Shown here piece by piece: positions 44,416 to 52,748 of a DNA stretch of 64,000 bases. Position numbers and translations under genes: made by a program. Source of the stretch: CAVWNR01 sp963756525 (GTDB taxonomy: Bacteria; Actinomycetota; Actinomycetes; Mycobacteriales; Jatrophihabitantaceae). Where the stretch lies: the NCBI GenBank assembly GCA_963756525.1, contig CAVWNR010000001.1:310001-374000 (forward strand), given 5' to 3'. How positions within the stretch are numbered: the stretch's first letter is position 1; each line of letters begins with the position of its first letter. The notes below the pieces were generated by a model. It ran no database searches, was not told the DNA's origin, and saw nothing but the letters and a program-made list of their open reading frames with translations.

Positions 44416-45168
44416 TCAGCGCCCGAATGCCCAGCTCACCATCAACGGGAGCTCTTGTCGCCAGAACGCGCCGCCGTGCGACCCGGGTCGCTCGGCCATC
44501 ACAACGTCCGCACCGGCATAGCGCAGCGCGGTCGCCCACTTTTTCGCGTTTTCGAGGAAGAACGGCTCCCGGGTGCCGGCGACGAGGTACGCGTGCGGAA
44601 GCGAACTCGGCATTACTGCTGGCGGTCGGTAGCCTCCGCCTGGCGAGGCGCAGAAGACCGCACCGTAGACGTTCGGGTGCCGAAGCCCAAGAGCGAGCGC
44701 CAGCTCTGCACCGGCCGAGGCTCCGAACACCGCTGTGCGTCCGGCGGCCAGCGCTACTCCAAACCGCGATGCCGTCCAGCGGCGGACGTCCCCGACGAAG
44801 AATCTCTCATGTGCCGCGAACCGTTGCGGGTCAAAGCTTGGCGAGTACTCATGCAGCCGCAGCGTCTCATCGGCCAACCGGTGAACACCGACGATCATCG
44901 TGGTCGGGACGTCGGCAGCTTCAAGGACTTCGCCCCACCGCGGGATCAACTGTCCGTCACCGGCGAACACGACCGCCTCGGGCGGATGCGCCGGGACGTA
45001 CACCGTGACCTGCCGTCCACCGTCGTACTCGAACGTCTCGGTCACGAACTCGCCCAAGACTGCACCGCCGCTCGTTTGATCGTCCACAGTTGGATCCTTC
45101 GGCCCGTGCACGGTCTGGCTCACCTTGGCTCGGGCTCGAACGAACGCAGCCGGTTGTGGCTTGATCAA
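44416..45168 (-). CDS. Alpha/beta-hydrolase fold esterase (IroE/Fes-like)
   Basis: 250 aa. Features: beta strands VTVYVPAHPPEAVVFAGDGQ, the nucleophile elbow AVFGASAGAELALALG (Ser in GASAG), acid region near AYLVAGTREPFF and the catalytic His in RPGSHGGAFWRQELP. The fold resembles esterase D/enterobactin esterase relatives. There is no signal peptide; the first ~35 aa look disordered. Its ATG overlaps the MarR stop (ATGA), so it is the second gene of a MarR-hydrolase operon. Substrate unknown. Confidence 0.82.
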   Translation of the reverse strand: MIKPQPAAFVRARAKVSQTVHGPKDPTVDDQTSGGAVLGEFVTETFEYDGGRQVTVYVPAHPPEAVVFAGDGQLIPRWGEVLEAADVPTTMIVGVHRLADETLRLHEYSPSFDPQRFAAHERFFVGDVRRWTASRFGVALAAGRTAVFGASAGAELALALGLRHPNVYGAVFCASPGGGYRPPAVMPSSLPHAYLVAGTREPFFLENAKKWATALRYAGADVVMAERPGSHGGAFWRQELPLMVSWAFGR

Positions 45169-45638
45169 GCCAGCTCCGCTGCTGGGTCCTCTCCGTAGCG
45201 GATCGCGGCTAGGACACCCAACACGCGCCGGGCTGACTGCAGATCGCCCGACTGGACCAGGTCCTGCAACGCCGCATCGACCTCCTCAATCGCAGCCCGG
45301 ATCTCTTCTGCTGCCGCCGCGCCCCGCTCGGTGAGTGTGACGTTCATCCGCCGACGATCGGTCGGGTCGGCGACGCGGGCGACGTAGCCAGACAGCACCA
45401 GGCTGTCGACCAGTTGGCTGGCCGCCTGCCGGGAGGCACCGTAGGCGCCGCCCACTTCCTGCACCGTCAGGCCCCCCCTCGCGATTCGTCCGATCACCCG
45501 CGCGCCGGCACGGGGCATGTCGTCGAGTCCGGCCTCGTCAAGCCGGCGGCGAATCGCGCTGGTGTATGCGTCGCGCGCTTCCCGCAGCAGCACCGGCATC
45601 ACCAAGTCCTGGAACCGCTCCGTCACGGGGCTGAGCAT
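45165..45638 (-). CDS. MarR-family transcriptional regulator
   Basis: 157 aa. The winged helix spans about 45-110: LTVQEVGGAYGASRQAASQLVDSLVLSGYVARVADPTDRRRMNVTLTERG, with the wing motif DPTDRRR. Dimerisation helices lie at both ends. It is first in an operon with a hydrolase and divergent from the MFS-cNMP gene. It probably autoregulates from the shared 259-bp intergenic region, which contains TTGACA-GTCCAGGAC-CTTGACTAA around 45652-45676; the ligand is unknown. Confidence 0.9.
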   Translation of the reverse strand: MLSPVTERFQDLVMPVLLREARDAYTSAIRRRLDEAGLDDMPRAGARVIGRIARGGLTVQEVGGAYGASRQAASQLVDSLVLSGYVARVADPTDRRRMNVTLTERGAAAAEEIRAAIEEVDAALQDLVQSGDLQSARRVLGVLAAIRYGEDPAAELA

Positions 45639-45897
45639 ATAGACAGGTGCTTTGACAGTCCAGGACCTTGACTAAACTGATACCGCGCAGGTGTTGCTGC
45701 GCGCCGGACCTAGCAGATCCGTTCGAGACCTCGTATGCCGACGGCATTGCGCGACAGGTCGTCGAGGCTATTTACCAAGTCGCTCCAGCGCCGCGGCATC
45801 TGCTGCGACAGGTCACTACCCGCGAAAGTCCTTCTCGTCCTCCTTGACGAGCAGTCGAGTGCTATCAGCAGCGCGGGCGCCCTGCCATAGTCGCGGT

Positions 45898-47589
45898 GTG
45901 CAACCTCGCTTCTCGTCGAGGCTCCACTCCTGGACTAGCGCGCTCGGGACCGCGTTCAGGGGGCCGCTGCGCCGCGCGCATATCTCGTTCGCCGCGATGT
46001 GGGCGGGCGAGAGCGCGTTCATGGTCTCGCTAGCCGTCGTGGCGTTCCGCGACGGCGGCGTGGCCGCGGTCGGCCTTGTCACAGCGATCCGAATGGCGAC
46101 CGCGGCCCTCCTGACGCCGTTCGTTGCGACCCTGGCCGACCGGGTTCGCCGCGAACGGGTGCTGACTGGCATCGGCGTGGTCCGCGCCGCGGTGCTGGCT
46201 TGCGTCGCGGTGGTGACCGGTACCGGTGGGCCGCCTGCGGCGACGTACGGTCTGGCCGTGGTCGCCACGGTCGCCCTCGCGCTGTACCGGCCGGCGCATT
46301 CAGCGCTGCTCCCGGCCTTGGCTAACTCCCCAGGGGATCTGGCGGCAGCGAACGCGGTGCGCGGGATGCTGGATTCGCTCGCCACGCTCGGCGGACCGGT
46401 GGCCGCGGCCGCGCTCCTCGCGGCGAGTGGACCCACTGCGGTCTTTGCAGCGTGCTCCGCAATATCACTGCTGGGCGGGCTGGTCGTCGTCGCGCTCCGG
46501 TATGACACGCCGCCGCGGGAAAATCGCGCGCGCGGAGCCGCCGGCCGCGACATCCTCGGTGGCTTCACGACCATCGCGCGCAATCGCACGCTGTCGTTGA
46601 TCACGACGCTCGGCGTGATGCAGACCTTCACCCGCGGATGCGTGACCGTGTTCACCGTCGTCGTCGCCATCGACCTGCTCGACATGGGCTCTTCGGGCGT
46701 CGGGGTCCTGAACTCAGCCATCGGGGCCGGCGGCGTCCTCGGCTCACTGGTTGCATTCGCGCTGGTCCGGCGCGGCGGACTCGCCACGTGGTTCGGGATC
46801 GGGGTTGCGCTGTTCGGGGCACCGCTGGCGTTGATCGGCGCCGCTCCCGAACAGGCAACGGCGATCGTCCTGCTCGGCCTCGTCGGCATCGGCAACGCGC
46901 TGATCGACGTCGGCGGCTTCACGATATTGGCCCGGCTCACCGACGAAGCCGTGCTGGCGCGGATGTTCACGGGCTTCGAGGCCGTCCTGACGCTGGGAGT
47001 CGCCGTCGGCGGCCTGGTCGCGCCGCTTGTCATCCACCTGCTCGGCCCCCGGGGCGCGCTCGTAGCGGTGGGTCTGGTGGCACCGTCCGCCGTCGCCGTC
47101 AGCCGCACGGCACTGCGCCGGCTCGACGGCGACATGATCGTCCGCGACGCCGACATCGAGATCCTGCGGGCGATCCCCATGCTCCGCGCTCTGCCGGCCG
47201 CGACCATCGAACAGCTCGGCGCACGCCTCGAGCATGCCCAGTTCGCGCCTGGACAGGTGGTCTTCGAGCAGGGCGATCGCGGCGACGGGTTCTACGTTGT
47301 CGAGTCCGGTCACGCGGAGGTGATCCGACACGGACGCCTCGTGAACTCACTCGATCCGAGCGAGGGATTCGGCGAGGTCGCGTTGCTCGGCAACAAGCCT
47401 CGAACGGCCACCATCCGCGCCTCGGCGAGCGGACCCCTGCGCGTGGCCATCCTCGAACGCCCGGCCTTTCTCACTGCCGTGACCGGGTACCCGATGAGCG
47501 CGACCGCGGGCCGTGAGGTCGTCGCCCGGATCCAGGCGCGGGACGCGGCCTACCGTCCTACCGCGAACGACGACGGCGCAACGCGCTGA
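45898..47589 (+). CDS. MFS transporter with C-terminal cyclic-nucleotide-binding domain
   Basis: 563 aa from GTG (VQPRFSS). About 11-12 transmembrane helices (about 20-410) have the MFS_3-type loop LADRVRRERVLTG. A cytoplasmic cNMP-binding domain follows (about 430-550): IPMLRALPAATIEQLGARLEHAQFAPGQVVFEQGD, then the phosphate cassette EGFGEVALLGNKPRTATIRA with the Arg that binds cyclic phosphate. This implies transport gated by cAMP or cGMP. The convergent neighbour encodes a class III cyclase-like protein, 17 bp away. Substrate unknown. Confidence 0.85.
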   Translation: MQPRFSSRLHSWTSALGTAFRGPLRRAHISFAAMWAGESAFMVSLAVVAFRDGGVAAVGLVTAIRMATAALLTPFVATLADRVRRERVLTGIGVVRAAVLACVAVVTGTGGPPAATYGLAVVATVALALYRPAHSALLPALANSPGDLAAANAVRGMLDSLATLGGPVAAAALLAASGPTAVFAACSAISLLGGLVVVALRYDTPPRENRARGAAGRDILGGFTTIARNRTLSLITTLGVMQTFTRGCVTVFTVVVAIDLLDMGSSGVGVLNSAIGAGGVLGSLVAFALVRRGGLATWFGIGVALFGAPLALIGAAPEQATAIVLLGLVGIGNALIDVGGFTILARLTDEAVLARMFTGFEAVLTLGVAVGGLVAPLVIHLLGPRGALVAVGLVAPSAVAVSRTALRRLDGDMIVRDADIEILRAIPMLRALPAATIEQLGARLEHAQFAPGQVVFEQGDRGDGFYVVESGHAEVIRHGRLVNSLDPSEGFGEVALLGNKPRTATIRASASGPLRVAILERPAFLTAVTGYPMSATAGREVVARIQARDAAYRPTANDDGATR

Positions 47590-47606
47590 CCGTGACCGCG
47601 GGAAGC

Positions 47607-48326
47607 TCAGCCAGCTGAACTGAGCGGCTGTGGGCGGCGCCGGCGGATGGCGTAGGGGATGCCGCGGCCGACCATGGCGAATGTGCCGCCGATGCGCCGG
47701 GGCCACGACGGAACCGGGAGCGGCCCGAGCTGCGTCGCCATGTCCTCGACGTCCGCGAAATACGCGCGCTCCCGTCCGATGCCCTCGAGATCCACCTCGA
47801 TCTCCCGCATCGCCAGCTCAGGGGAGGCGGTGCCACCGTTGCCGAAGACCTCAGCGGAGATCAGGAGGTACTCAGGCACTGTGACGGGGTTCTTGAGCAT
47901 GCGGTGAACATAGATCACGTCGGCGCCCACGAGCTTCGTCCGACGCTTGATCGTCTGCGTGGCGACCTCTCCGACATGCGCGACGAACTTGAGCTTGAGG
48001 GCGCTCGTCCGCGTGCAGCTACCGCACGGACACATGTTGAGCTCGACGAACCGACGCTCCGCGTGGAAGGCACGGTGTAAGGCGACGGCGGCAGCGACAG
48101 CGGTCGACAGCGCCGTAGGGCCGTCCAGCCCCTCGGCGTCGCGCGAGAGGAACGCCGCGTCGCCCTCGATCTCGACCAGGTCGAAGCCCCGCGCGGCGTC
48201 GACGACCTTGTCGAGCATGCGAGTCGTTGCCGCCTCCGCATGCCCCAGAACGCTGCGGTGGAACTGCATGTACTCCGTGTAGCCGCCGATGTCTGCGATC
48301 AGGAGCAGCGCACGCCGAGTCGCCAT
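47607..48326 (-). CDS. DUF2652 class III nucleotide-cyclase-like protein
   Basis: 239 aa. The N-terminus LLLIADIGGYTEYMQFHR holds the first metal Asp (12), and LVEIEGDAAFLSRD holds the second (Asp56), the pattern of class III adenylate/guanylate cyclases. A four-cysteine loop (MCPCGSCTRT) is inserted in the core, and KLVGADVIYVHRMLKN occupies the position of the transition-state Asn/Arg region. A C-terminal basic tail follows. DUF2652 proteins have no established activity to my knowledge. It is convergent with the cNMP-binding MFS gene, which suggests a shared cyclic-nucleotide circuit. Confidence 0.75.
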   Translation of the reverse strand: MATRRALLLIADIGGYTEYMQFHRSVLGHAEAATTRMLDKVVDAARGFDLVEIEGDAAFLSRDAEGLDGPTALSTAVAAAVALHRAFHAERRFVELNMCPCGSCTRTSALKLKFVAHVGEVATQTIKRRTKLVGADVIYVHRMLKNPVTVPEYLLISAEVFGNGGTASPELAMREIEVDLEGIGRERAYFADVEDMATQLGPLPVPSWPRRIGGTFAMVGRGIPYAIRRRRPQPLSSAG

Positions 48327-48661
48327 GGACGGACGCTACAGGCCGCAACCGGGCCTTGGGCAGACGGTTCCCCCCGGCGGCTCCGGGACGCCCTGTCGCC
48401 GGTCCAGCGTCTGCCTCCGTGAACCGGAATCACTGGACCGGATGTGCCGAAACGATGAGGCGCGGTAGCCGTCGATAGCACGTCTGCATCGGTAGACGGC
48501 TGGGCAGACAGATCGTTTTGGCGCCTCAGTCCGCACCGATGAGTTCAGCCAATTTGGGGAGTCCCATCTTGCGAACGGACCGTGAGCAGAGCCGGGCGCA
48601 CTGCCCGGCGTCCTCGTCTGGCTCTGCCGTCGGCACCCCTGCCCCGGAAGAAAGGCAGCAC
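48327..48661 (+). other. Intergenic region ahead of the DHFR-like gene
   Basis: 335 bp between two divergent genes. No ORF with credible codon usage was found. The last 20 bases contain the AAAGG ribosome site of the dihydrofolate-reductase-like gene. No repeat or RNA gene was recognised. Confidence 0.35.
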
Positions 48662-49204
48662 ATGTCCTCGCTCGTCCTCAAGATGTCTGTCTCGCTCGAC
48701 GGCTACGTCGCACCGGCCGACGGAAGCACTGGCTGGGAAGCCGCCGGCCGCTCCCCCGACAGCACGAGCTGGGTCCACGAGACGGTGACCAATGCCGGTC
48801 TGCATCTGGTGGGTGCCGCCACCTACCTCAGGTGGGCCGGCTTCTGGCCTGGCGGCCCCGGGCCGTTCGCCAAGGCGATGAACGACATCCCGAAGGTCGT
48901 GTTCTCGAACTCCCTGGAGTCCGCCGACTGGGCCGAGACGACGATCGTCTCCGGCGATCTGACCGATGCGGTTACGCGACTGAAGCATGAGTGCTCCGGC
49001 GGATATCTCCTGGCCCACGGAGGTGCGCGTTTTGCCCGGTCGCTGGTCGAGACCGGCTTGATCGATGAGTATCGGCTCGTGGTCCACCCGGTCGTCCTGG
49101 GTGCCGGCGAGCGGCTGTTCACCGCACCCCGCACCGTCGAGCCGATCCGCACTGTCGCATTCAGCGGCGGCGCCGTCGCCCACGTCTTCACCGCACATCC
49201 CTGA
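48662..49204 (+). CDS. Dihydrofolate-reductase-family protein (RibD C-terminal-like)
   Basis: 180 aa; ATG with AAAGG 6 bp upstream. The reductase fold is shown by LVLKMSVSLDGYVAPADG (substrate strand), KVVFSNSLES, and GGYLLAHGGARFARSLVETGLIDEYRLVVHPVVLGAGERLF, with the NADPH Gly motif HGGARF. It is similar to the many actinobacterial 'dihydrofolate reductase family' proteins of unknown substrate, not to true FolA. It is the last gene between the two TA copies. Confidence 0.9.
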   Translation: MSSLVLKMSVSLDGYVAPADGSTGWEAAGRSPDSTSWVHETVTNAGLHLVGAATYLRWAGFWPGGPGPFAKAMNDIPKVVFSNSLESADWAETTIVSGDLTDAVTRLKHECSGGYLLAHGGARFARSLVETGLIDEYRLVVHPVVLGAGERLFTAPRTVEPIRTVAFSGGAVAHVFTAHP

Positions 49205-49356
49205 TCGGGCCTCGACATCAACCGCGGAACAGACGCTCTCACCGGTGATACGCCCGGGAGCCGTCGTTCCTGGTCGGCCGGTCGATTGCCACGAGGGCGC
49301 GCAGACGAGATTTGTCTGCGCTTCGCCGACGCGACGCCGTCGGCGCATTGCATCAC

Positions 49357-49389
49357 CGTCGCATGGTGCCAAAATGGCACCATGCGACG
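49357..49389. promoter_or_regulatory. Perfect 15-bp inverted repeat over the antitoxin start: TA operator
   Basis: The arms 49357-49371 and 49375-49389 are perfect reverse complements with a 3-bp AAA centre. The antitoxin ATG (49382) lies in the right arm. Ribbon-helix-helix antitoxins bind such palindromes to autorepress, so this is the likely operator. The 43-kb copy of the duplication does not include it. Confidence 0.75.
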
Positions 49390-49612
49390 CATGAACCTCC
49401 GAGACGTCCCCGAGGAGGTATATGCCGCATTGGTACAGGCTGCCGAGGCCAACCGCCAGTCGCTGAGCGGCTACGTCGTCGACCGGCTCGCGGAGGTCGT
49501 CCAGGTCCTCGGCGTGGCCGACTACGTCGACTCCTATGCCCCGCCACGACACACCGGTGTCTCGCTCGAGGACGCCGTCCAAGCGGTACGCGAGGTCCGC
49601 GAAGCATCGTGA
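49382..49612 (+). CDS. FitA/VapB-type ribbon-helix-helix antitoxin
   Basis: 76 aa. The N-terminus MRRMNLRDVPEEVYAALVQAAEANRQSLSGYVVDRL is a ribbon-helix-helix domain (FitA-like). The C-terminal tail (VLGVADYVDSYAPPRHTGVSLEDAVQAVREVREAS) binds the toxin. Its stop overlaps the toxin GTG (GTGA). Its last 58 codons are the segment duplicated into the chimera at 43.6 kb. Autoregulation is expected through the palindrome covering its start. Confidence 0.88.
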   Translation: MRRMNLRDVPEEVYAALVQAAEANRQSLSGYVVDRLAEVVQVLGVADYVDSYAPPRHTGVSLEDAVQAVREVREAS

Positions 49613-50045
49613 GCCTCGCCGTCGTCGACGCCTCGATACTGACCCTCTTCTATGTCTCCGACGACACACGGCGCAGCCGGGTCACTACGCAGTTGGCCAG
49701 TGGGGATGCACTGTTCGCGCCGGCGCACGTCGACGCCGAGGTTCTGTCGGCCCTGCGCGGGCTGGCCAGGGCCAGCAAAAGTGTCGGCCGCGCGGCGCCT
49801 CGCGCCGTGGCACACCTGTCCGGGTTCCCGCTACGACGCATGCCGCTGCCGCCGCTCCTCGAGCGCATGTGGCAACTTCGCCGCAACGTCACCGCGTACG
49901 ACGCGGCCCACGTTGCCCTCGCCGAACAACTCAACTGCCCCCTCCTCACCTGCGACGCCAAGCTCGCCGGAACTAGCGGACCCCGCGGCACCATCGAACT
50001 CATCGCGTAGCCGCGGCAAACATGACCACGCCTGACCCGTCGTTA
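49436..50045 (+). repeat. Direct duplication, copy 2 (partner 43599-44211)
   Basis: This copy keeps an intact antitoxin 3' part and toxin, so it is probably the ancestral one. The two copies flank about 5.2 kb of unrelated genes. Confidence 0.9.
49609..50010 (+). CDS. VapC-type PIN-domain RNase toxin
   Basis: 133 aa. The four PIN acids are in place: Asp7 (VVDASI), Glu44 (VDAEVLSAL), Asp98 (TAYDAAHVALAE) and Asp116 (LLTCDAKLA). It should be a Mg-dependent endoribonuclease, neutralised by the overlapping antitoxin. It is the functional member of the duplicated pair. The tRNA or rRNA target of such toxins cannot be predicted. Confidence 0.9.
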   Translation: MSLAVVDASILTLFYVSDDTRRSRVTTQLASGDALFAPAHVDAEVLSALRGLARASKSVGRAAPRAVAHLSGFPLRRMPLPPLLERMWQLRRNVTAYDAAHVALAEQLNCPLLTCDAKLAGTSGPRGTIELIA

Positions 50046-50166
50046 TCGCGCAGTCCGGGCCGGGCGGCTTGCCCCCGCGCATATGAATCGATCTTGCGAG
50101 ATGTCGAACATGTGTATCGGGCCTGCGAATGCTACCCGATGCGTGGGGTCGGCTTTTGTGCGGTGG

Positions 50167-52503
50167 TCAGTCGCGGCGGAAGGCTGCTTCGGTTTCTCGT
50201 TCCAGATCGAGGTAGGTGTCCTCACCTGGTTTGAGGATGACGTGGTCGATGGTGGCGCCGGTAAGTGTGAATGGTGATTCGTAGTCACTGGATACCGGTT
50301 GGCCGCGGTCGCGTCCGACGTTGTTGCCTTCGCCGGATAGAGAGAAGAAGCTGGGCTGGACCCGGATCTGCTGGCTTGCGACCTCTTGATCGTTGATGTG
50401 CAGAGTCGCGGTTCCAGTGGGAAAGTCGCCGTCGTGGCCTGTCTTGGTGAATTCAATGCCCAGTGACATGTGCCCGGTGCCGAGACGGTCGGGTGAGCTG
50501 AGTTTCTGTTCCTGTTGGCCGAGCACGTTGTAGACGTAGTGCAGGTGGCCGTCCTTGATGTAGAGCGAGTGTCCACCGAAGCGTCCGCCGCCGGCGAAGA
50601 CGACGCCCTCGCAGTCCGTGGCGTCGATGCTCAGCCACGCGATGACCCGGAACGAGCGGCCGATGATCAGCAGCACACGTTCGGGTATTTCGGCTCCTCC
50701 TGGGTAGAGCACGATCTCGCCGCCCGGCGGGATGGTCGAGGGCCGATCGAGGTTCATCAGCTCTAGCGCGGTGCGGTCGTCCAGCGGGTAGCCGTTGAAG
50801 CGCCGGGCCTGTTCGTCCCAGAGCGCTTGGAGTTCGGCGAGCCGTTCTGGTTGCTCGCCGGCGCGGTCGTGCATCTGGTTGCGGTCGTTGTGCAGGTCGT
50901 ACAGGCACCAGCGGTCCTGATCGAAATGGCCCCAGCCGGTGGGTGCCGGTGAGTGGATCGTGCTGGCCTGCCAGCCGTCGCGCCAGATCGCCCTGGTACC
51001 GAGCATTGAATAGAACTGGGTGTGCTTGGGTGACTCGGCGGCAGCATCGCGCAACACTGAGGCCATGCTGACGCCCTCGATCGGCAGCTGGCTCGCACCG
51101 TTGAGTACGGCGGGTGGATCGATGCCGAGCAGCTCGTAGAGCGTGGGGACGATGTCGATCGCGTGCAGGTAGGTGTCGCGTATCTCGCCGCGCGCGGGCA
51201 GCCCGGCGGGCCAGCAGATCGCCATTGGGTCGGCGGTGCCGCCCTCCCAGGCCGAGTTCATCTTGTACATCTTGAACGGGGTGTCGAACGCCATCGCCCA
51301 GCCGTTGCTGAAGTGCGGGTGGGTGGTCTCGCTGCCGAGCTCGTCGAGCTGCTCGAGGCTGGCCGCGATGTCCTCGGTGAGGCCGTTGTACCAGACGTTC
51401 TCGTTGACCGACCCGTTCGGCCCACCTTCGGCCGAGCAGCCGTTGTCGGACAGGGTGACGATGATGGTGTTCTCGAACTGGCCGGTCTGCTCCAGGTAAT
51501 CCAACAGCCGGCCCAGCTGCGCGTCGGTGTAGGAGGCGAAGCCTGCATAGACCTCGGCCTGCCGGGTGAACAGCTGCCTCTGCGCGCCCGACAGCTCGTC
51601 CCACGGTTGGACGACCTCAGACTGCTGCCAGGCGACCCCGTCAGCGCTGACCTCGGCCTGCAACGGGTTGATGCCGGGCAGTCGGGTGTCGGGCGGCACC
51701 AGGCCGAGTTCCTTCTGCCGAGCCAGCACCTGTTCGCGGTACTGCTCATAGCCCATGTCGAACACGCCGCGGTACTTGTCCGCCCACTCCTTGAACGTGT
51801 GGTGCGGCGCGTGGCAGGCTCCGGGAGCGAAGTACATGAGCCAGGGCTTGCCCGGTGCGGTGGCCACCGAATCGGAGATGAACTCGATCGCATGATCGGC
51901 CAAGTCTTTGGACAGGTGATACCCCTGTGCCGGGGTCGCCGGCGGGTCGACCTGGTGGTTGTCGTACCACAGATCCGGATACCACTGGTCGGTCAATCCG
52001 CCCAGGAAGCCGTAGAAGCGGTCGAAGCCGCGCTGCACCGGCCACGTGCGTGTCGACGCGCCCAGCGACATCTCCGCGCTGGGCGACAGGTGCCACTTGC
52101 CCACGCACATGGTGTTGTAGCCATGCTCGCGCAGCACCTCCGAGACCAACCCGGCCTCCCGCGGCACATAGCAGGACAACCCGGGGAAGCCATCCGCGAC
52201 CTCACCGATCGTGCCCATCCCGACCGTGGTGGCGTTGCGGCCAGTCAGCAGCGACGCGCGCGTCGGCGAACACAGCGCCGTGGTGTGGAACTGAGTGAAA
52301 CGCACGCCGGAATCGGCGATGCGCCGCACGTTCGGCATCTCGATCAACCCGCCGAACAGATCCCACGACCCGTAGCCCATGTCGTCCAACACCACGAACA
52401 TCACGTTCGGCGCGCCCGCCCGTGCCTGCGGCTCCCGATACGGCGCCCAATCAGGAGTCGCGTCCCGAATATCGTGCTCGATCTTCCCGGAGAATTCCGG
52501 CAT
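50167..52503 (-). CDS. Arylsulfatase (type I, formylglycine)
   Basis: 778 aa. The ATG at MPEFSGK is preceded by GGAGG at the right distance; an upstream GTG-type start is not supported. Metal ligands sit in MFVVLDDMGYGSWD. The sulfatase signature CSPTRASLLTG (Cys78, converted to formylglycine) is intact, followed by GKWHLSP and SDNGCSAEGG. The C-terminal ~200 aa form a beta-rich extension. No signal peptide is visible, so it is probably cytoplasmic. A formylglycine-generating enzyme must be encoded elsewhere. Slightly lower GC than flanking core genes suggests acquisition. Confidence 0.93.
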   Translation of the reverse strand: MPEFSGKIEHDIRDATPDWAPYREPQARAGAPNVMFVVLDDMGYGSWDLFGGLIEMPNVRRIADSGVRFTQFHTTALCSPTRASLLTGRNATTVGMGTIGEVADGFPGLSCYVPREAGLVSEVLREHGYNTMCVGKWHLSPSAEMSLGASTRTWPVQRGFDRFYGFLGGLTDQWYPDLWYDNHQVDPPATPAQGYHLSKDLADHAIEFISDSVATAPGKPWLMYFAPGACHAPHHTFKEWADKYRGVFDMGYEQYREQVLARQKELGLVPPDTRLPGINPLQAEVSADGVAWQQSEVVQPWDELSGAQRQLFTRQAEVYAGFASYTDAQLGRLLDYLEQTGQFENTIIVTLSDNGCSAEGGPNGSVNENVWYNGLTEDIAASLEQLDELGSETTHPHFSNGWAMAFDTPFKMYKMNSAWEGGTADPMAICWPAGLPARGEIRDTYLHAIDIVPTLYELLGIDPPAVLNGASQLPIEGVSMASVLRDAAAESPKHTQFYSMLGTRAIWRDGWQASTIHSPAPTGWGHFDQDRWCLYDLHNDRNQMHDRAGEQPERLAELQALWDEQARRFNGYPLDDRTALELMNLDRPSTIPPGGEIVLYPGGAEIPERVLLIIGRSFRVIAWLSIDATDCEGVVFAGGGRFGGHSLYIKDGHLHYVYNVLGQQEQKLSSPDRLGTGHMSLGIEFTKTGHDGDFPTGTATLHINDQEVASQQIRVQPSFFSLSGEGNNVGRDRGQPVSSDYESPFTLTGATIDHVILKPGEDTYLDLERETEAAFRRD

Positions 52504-52748
52504 CACAACCTCCAACCACTGGCTCAAGTGACGCTAGGTCAGCCGGACTGGTGGATGCATCACCTCGCGAGGATGAGCCGGTCTACGGCCGAACGACGCA
52601 GCGGAAGCCGAGGTGGCTGGTCGTGTTAACTCGCAGCCGACCCCGGCGCGCGGATCGATCCGGCCCCCCTCGCACTGTGCTCGTCGGTGATCCGGCGCGA
52701 CCAATGCCCGGCGAAGTCGTGCTCGCGCGGCTACGACCTTGGCGGGCT

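Noticed and set aside
43599..50045. Composite transposon
   Set aside because: No transposase or inverted terminal repeats; the flanking repeats are TA genes, not insertion sequences. Retained only as a direct-repeat-flanked cargo.
50022..50234. A 70-codon plus-strand ORF after the second toxin
   Set aside because: It overlaps the sulfatase 3' end antisense, has unusual composition and no ribosome site.
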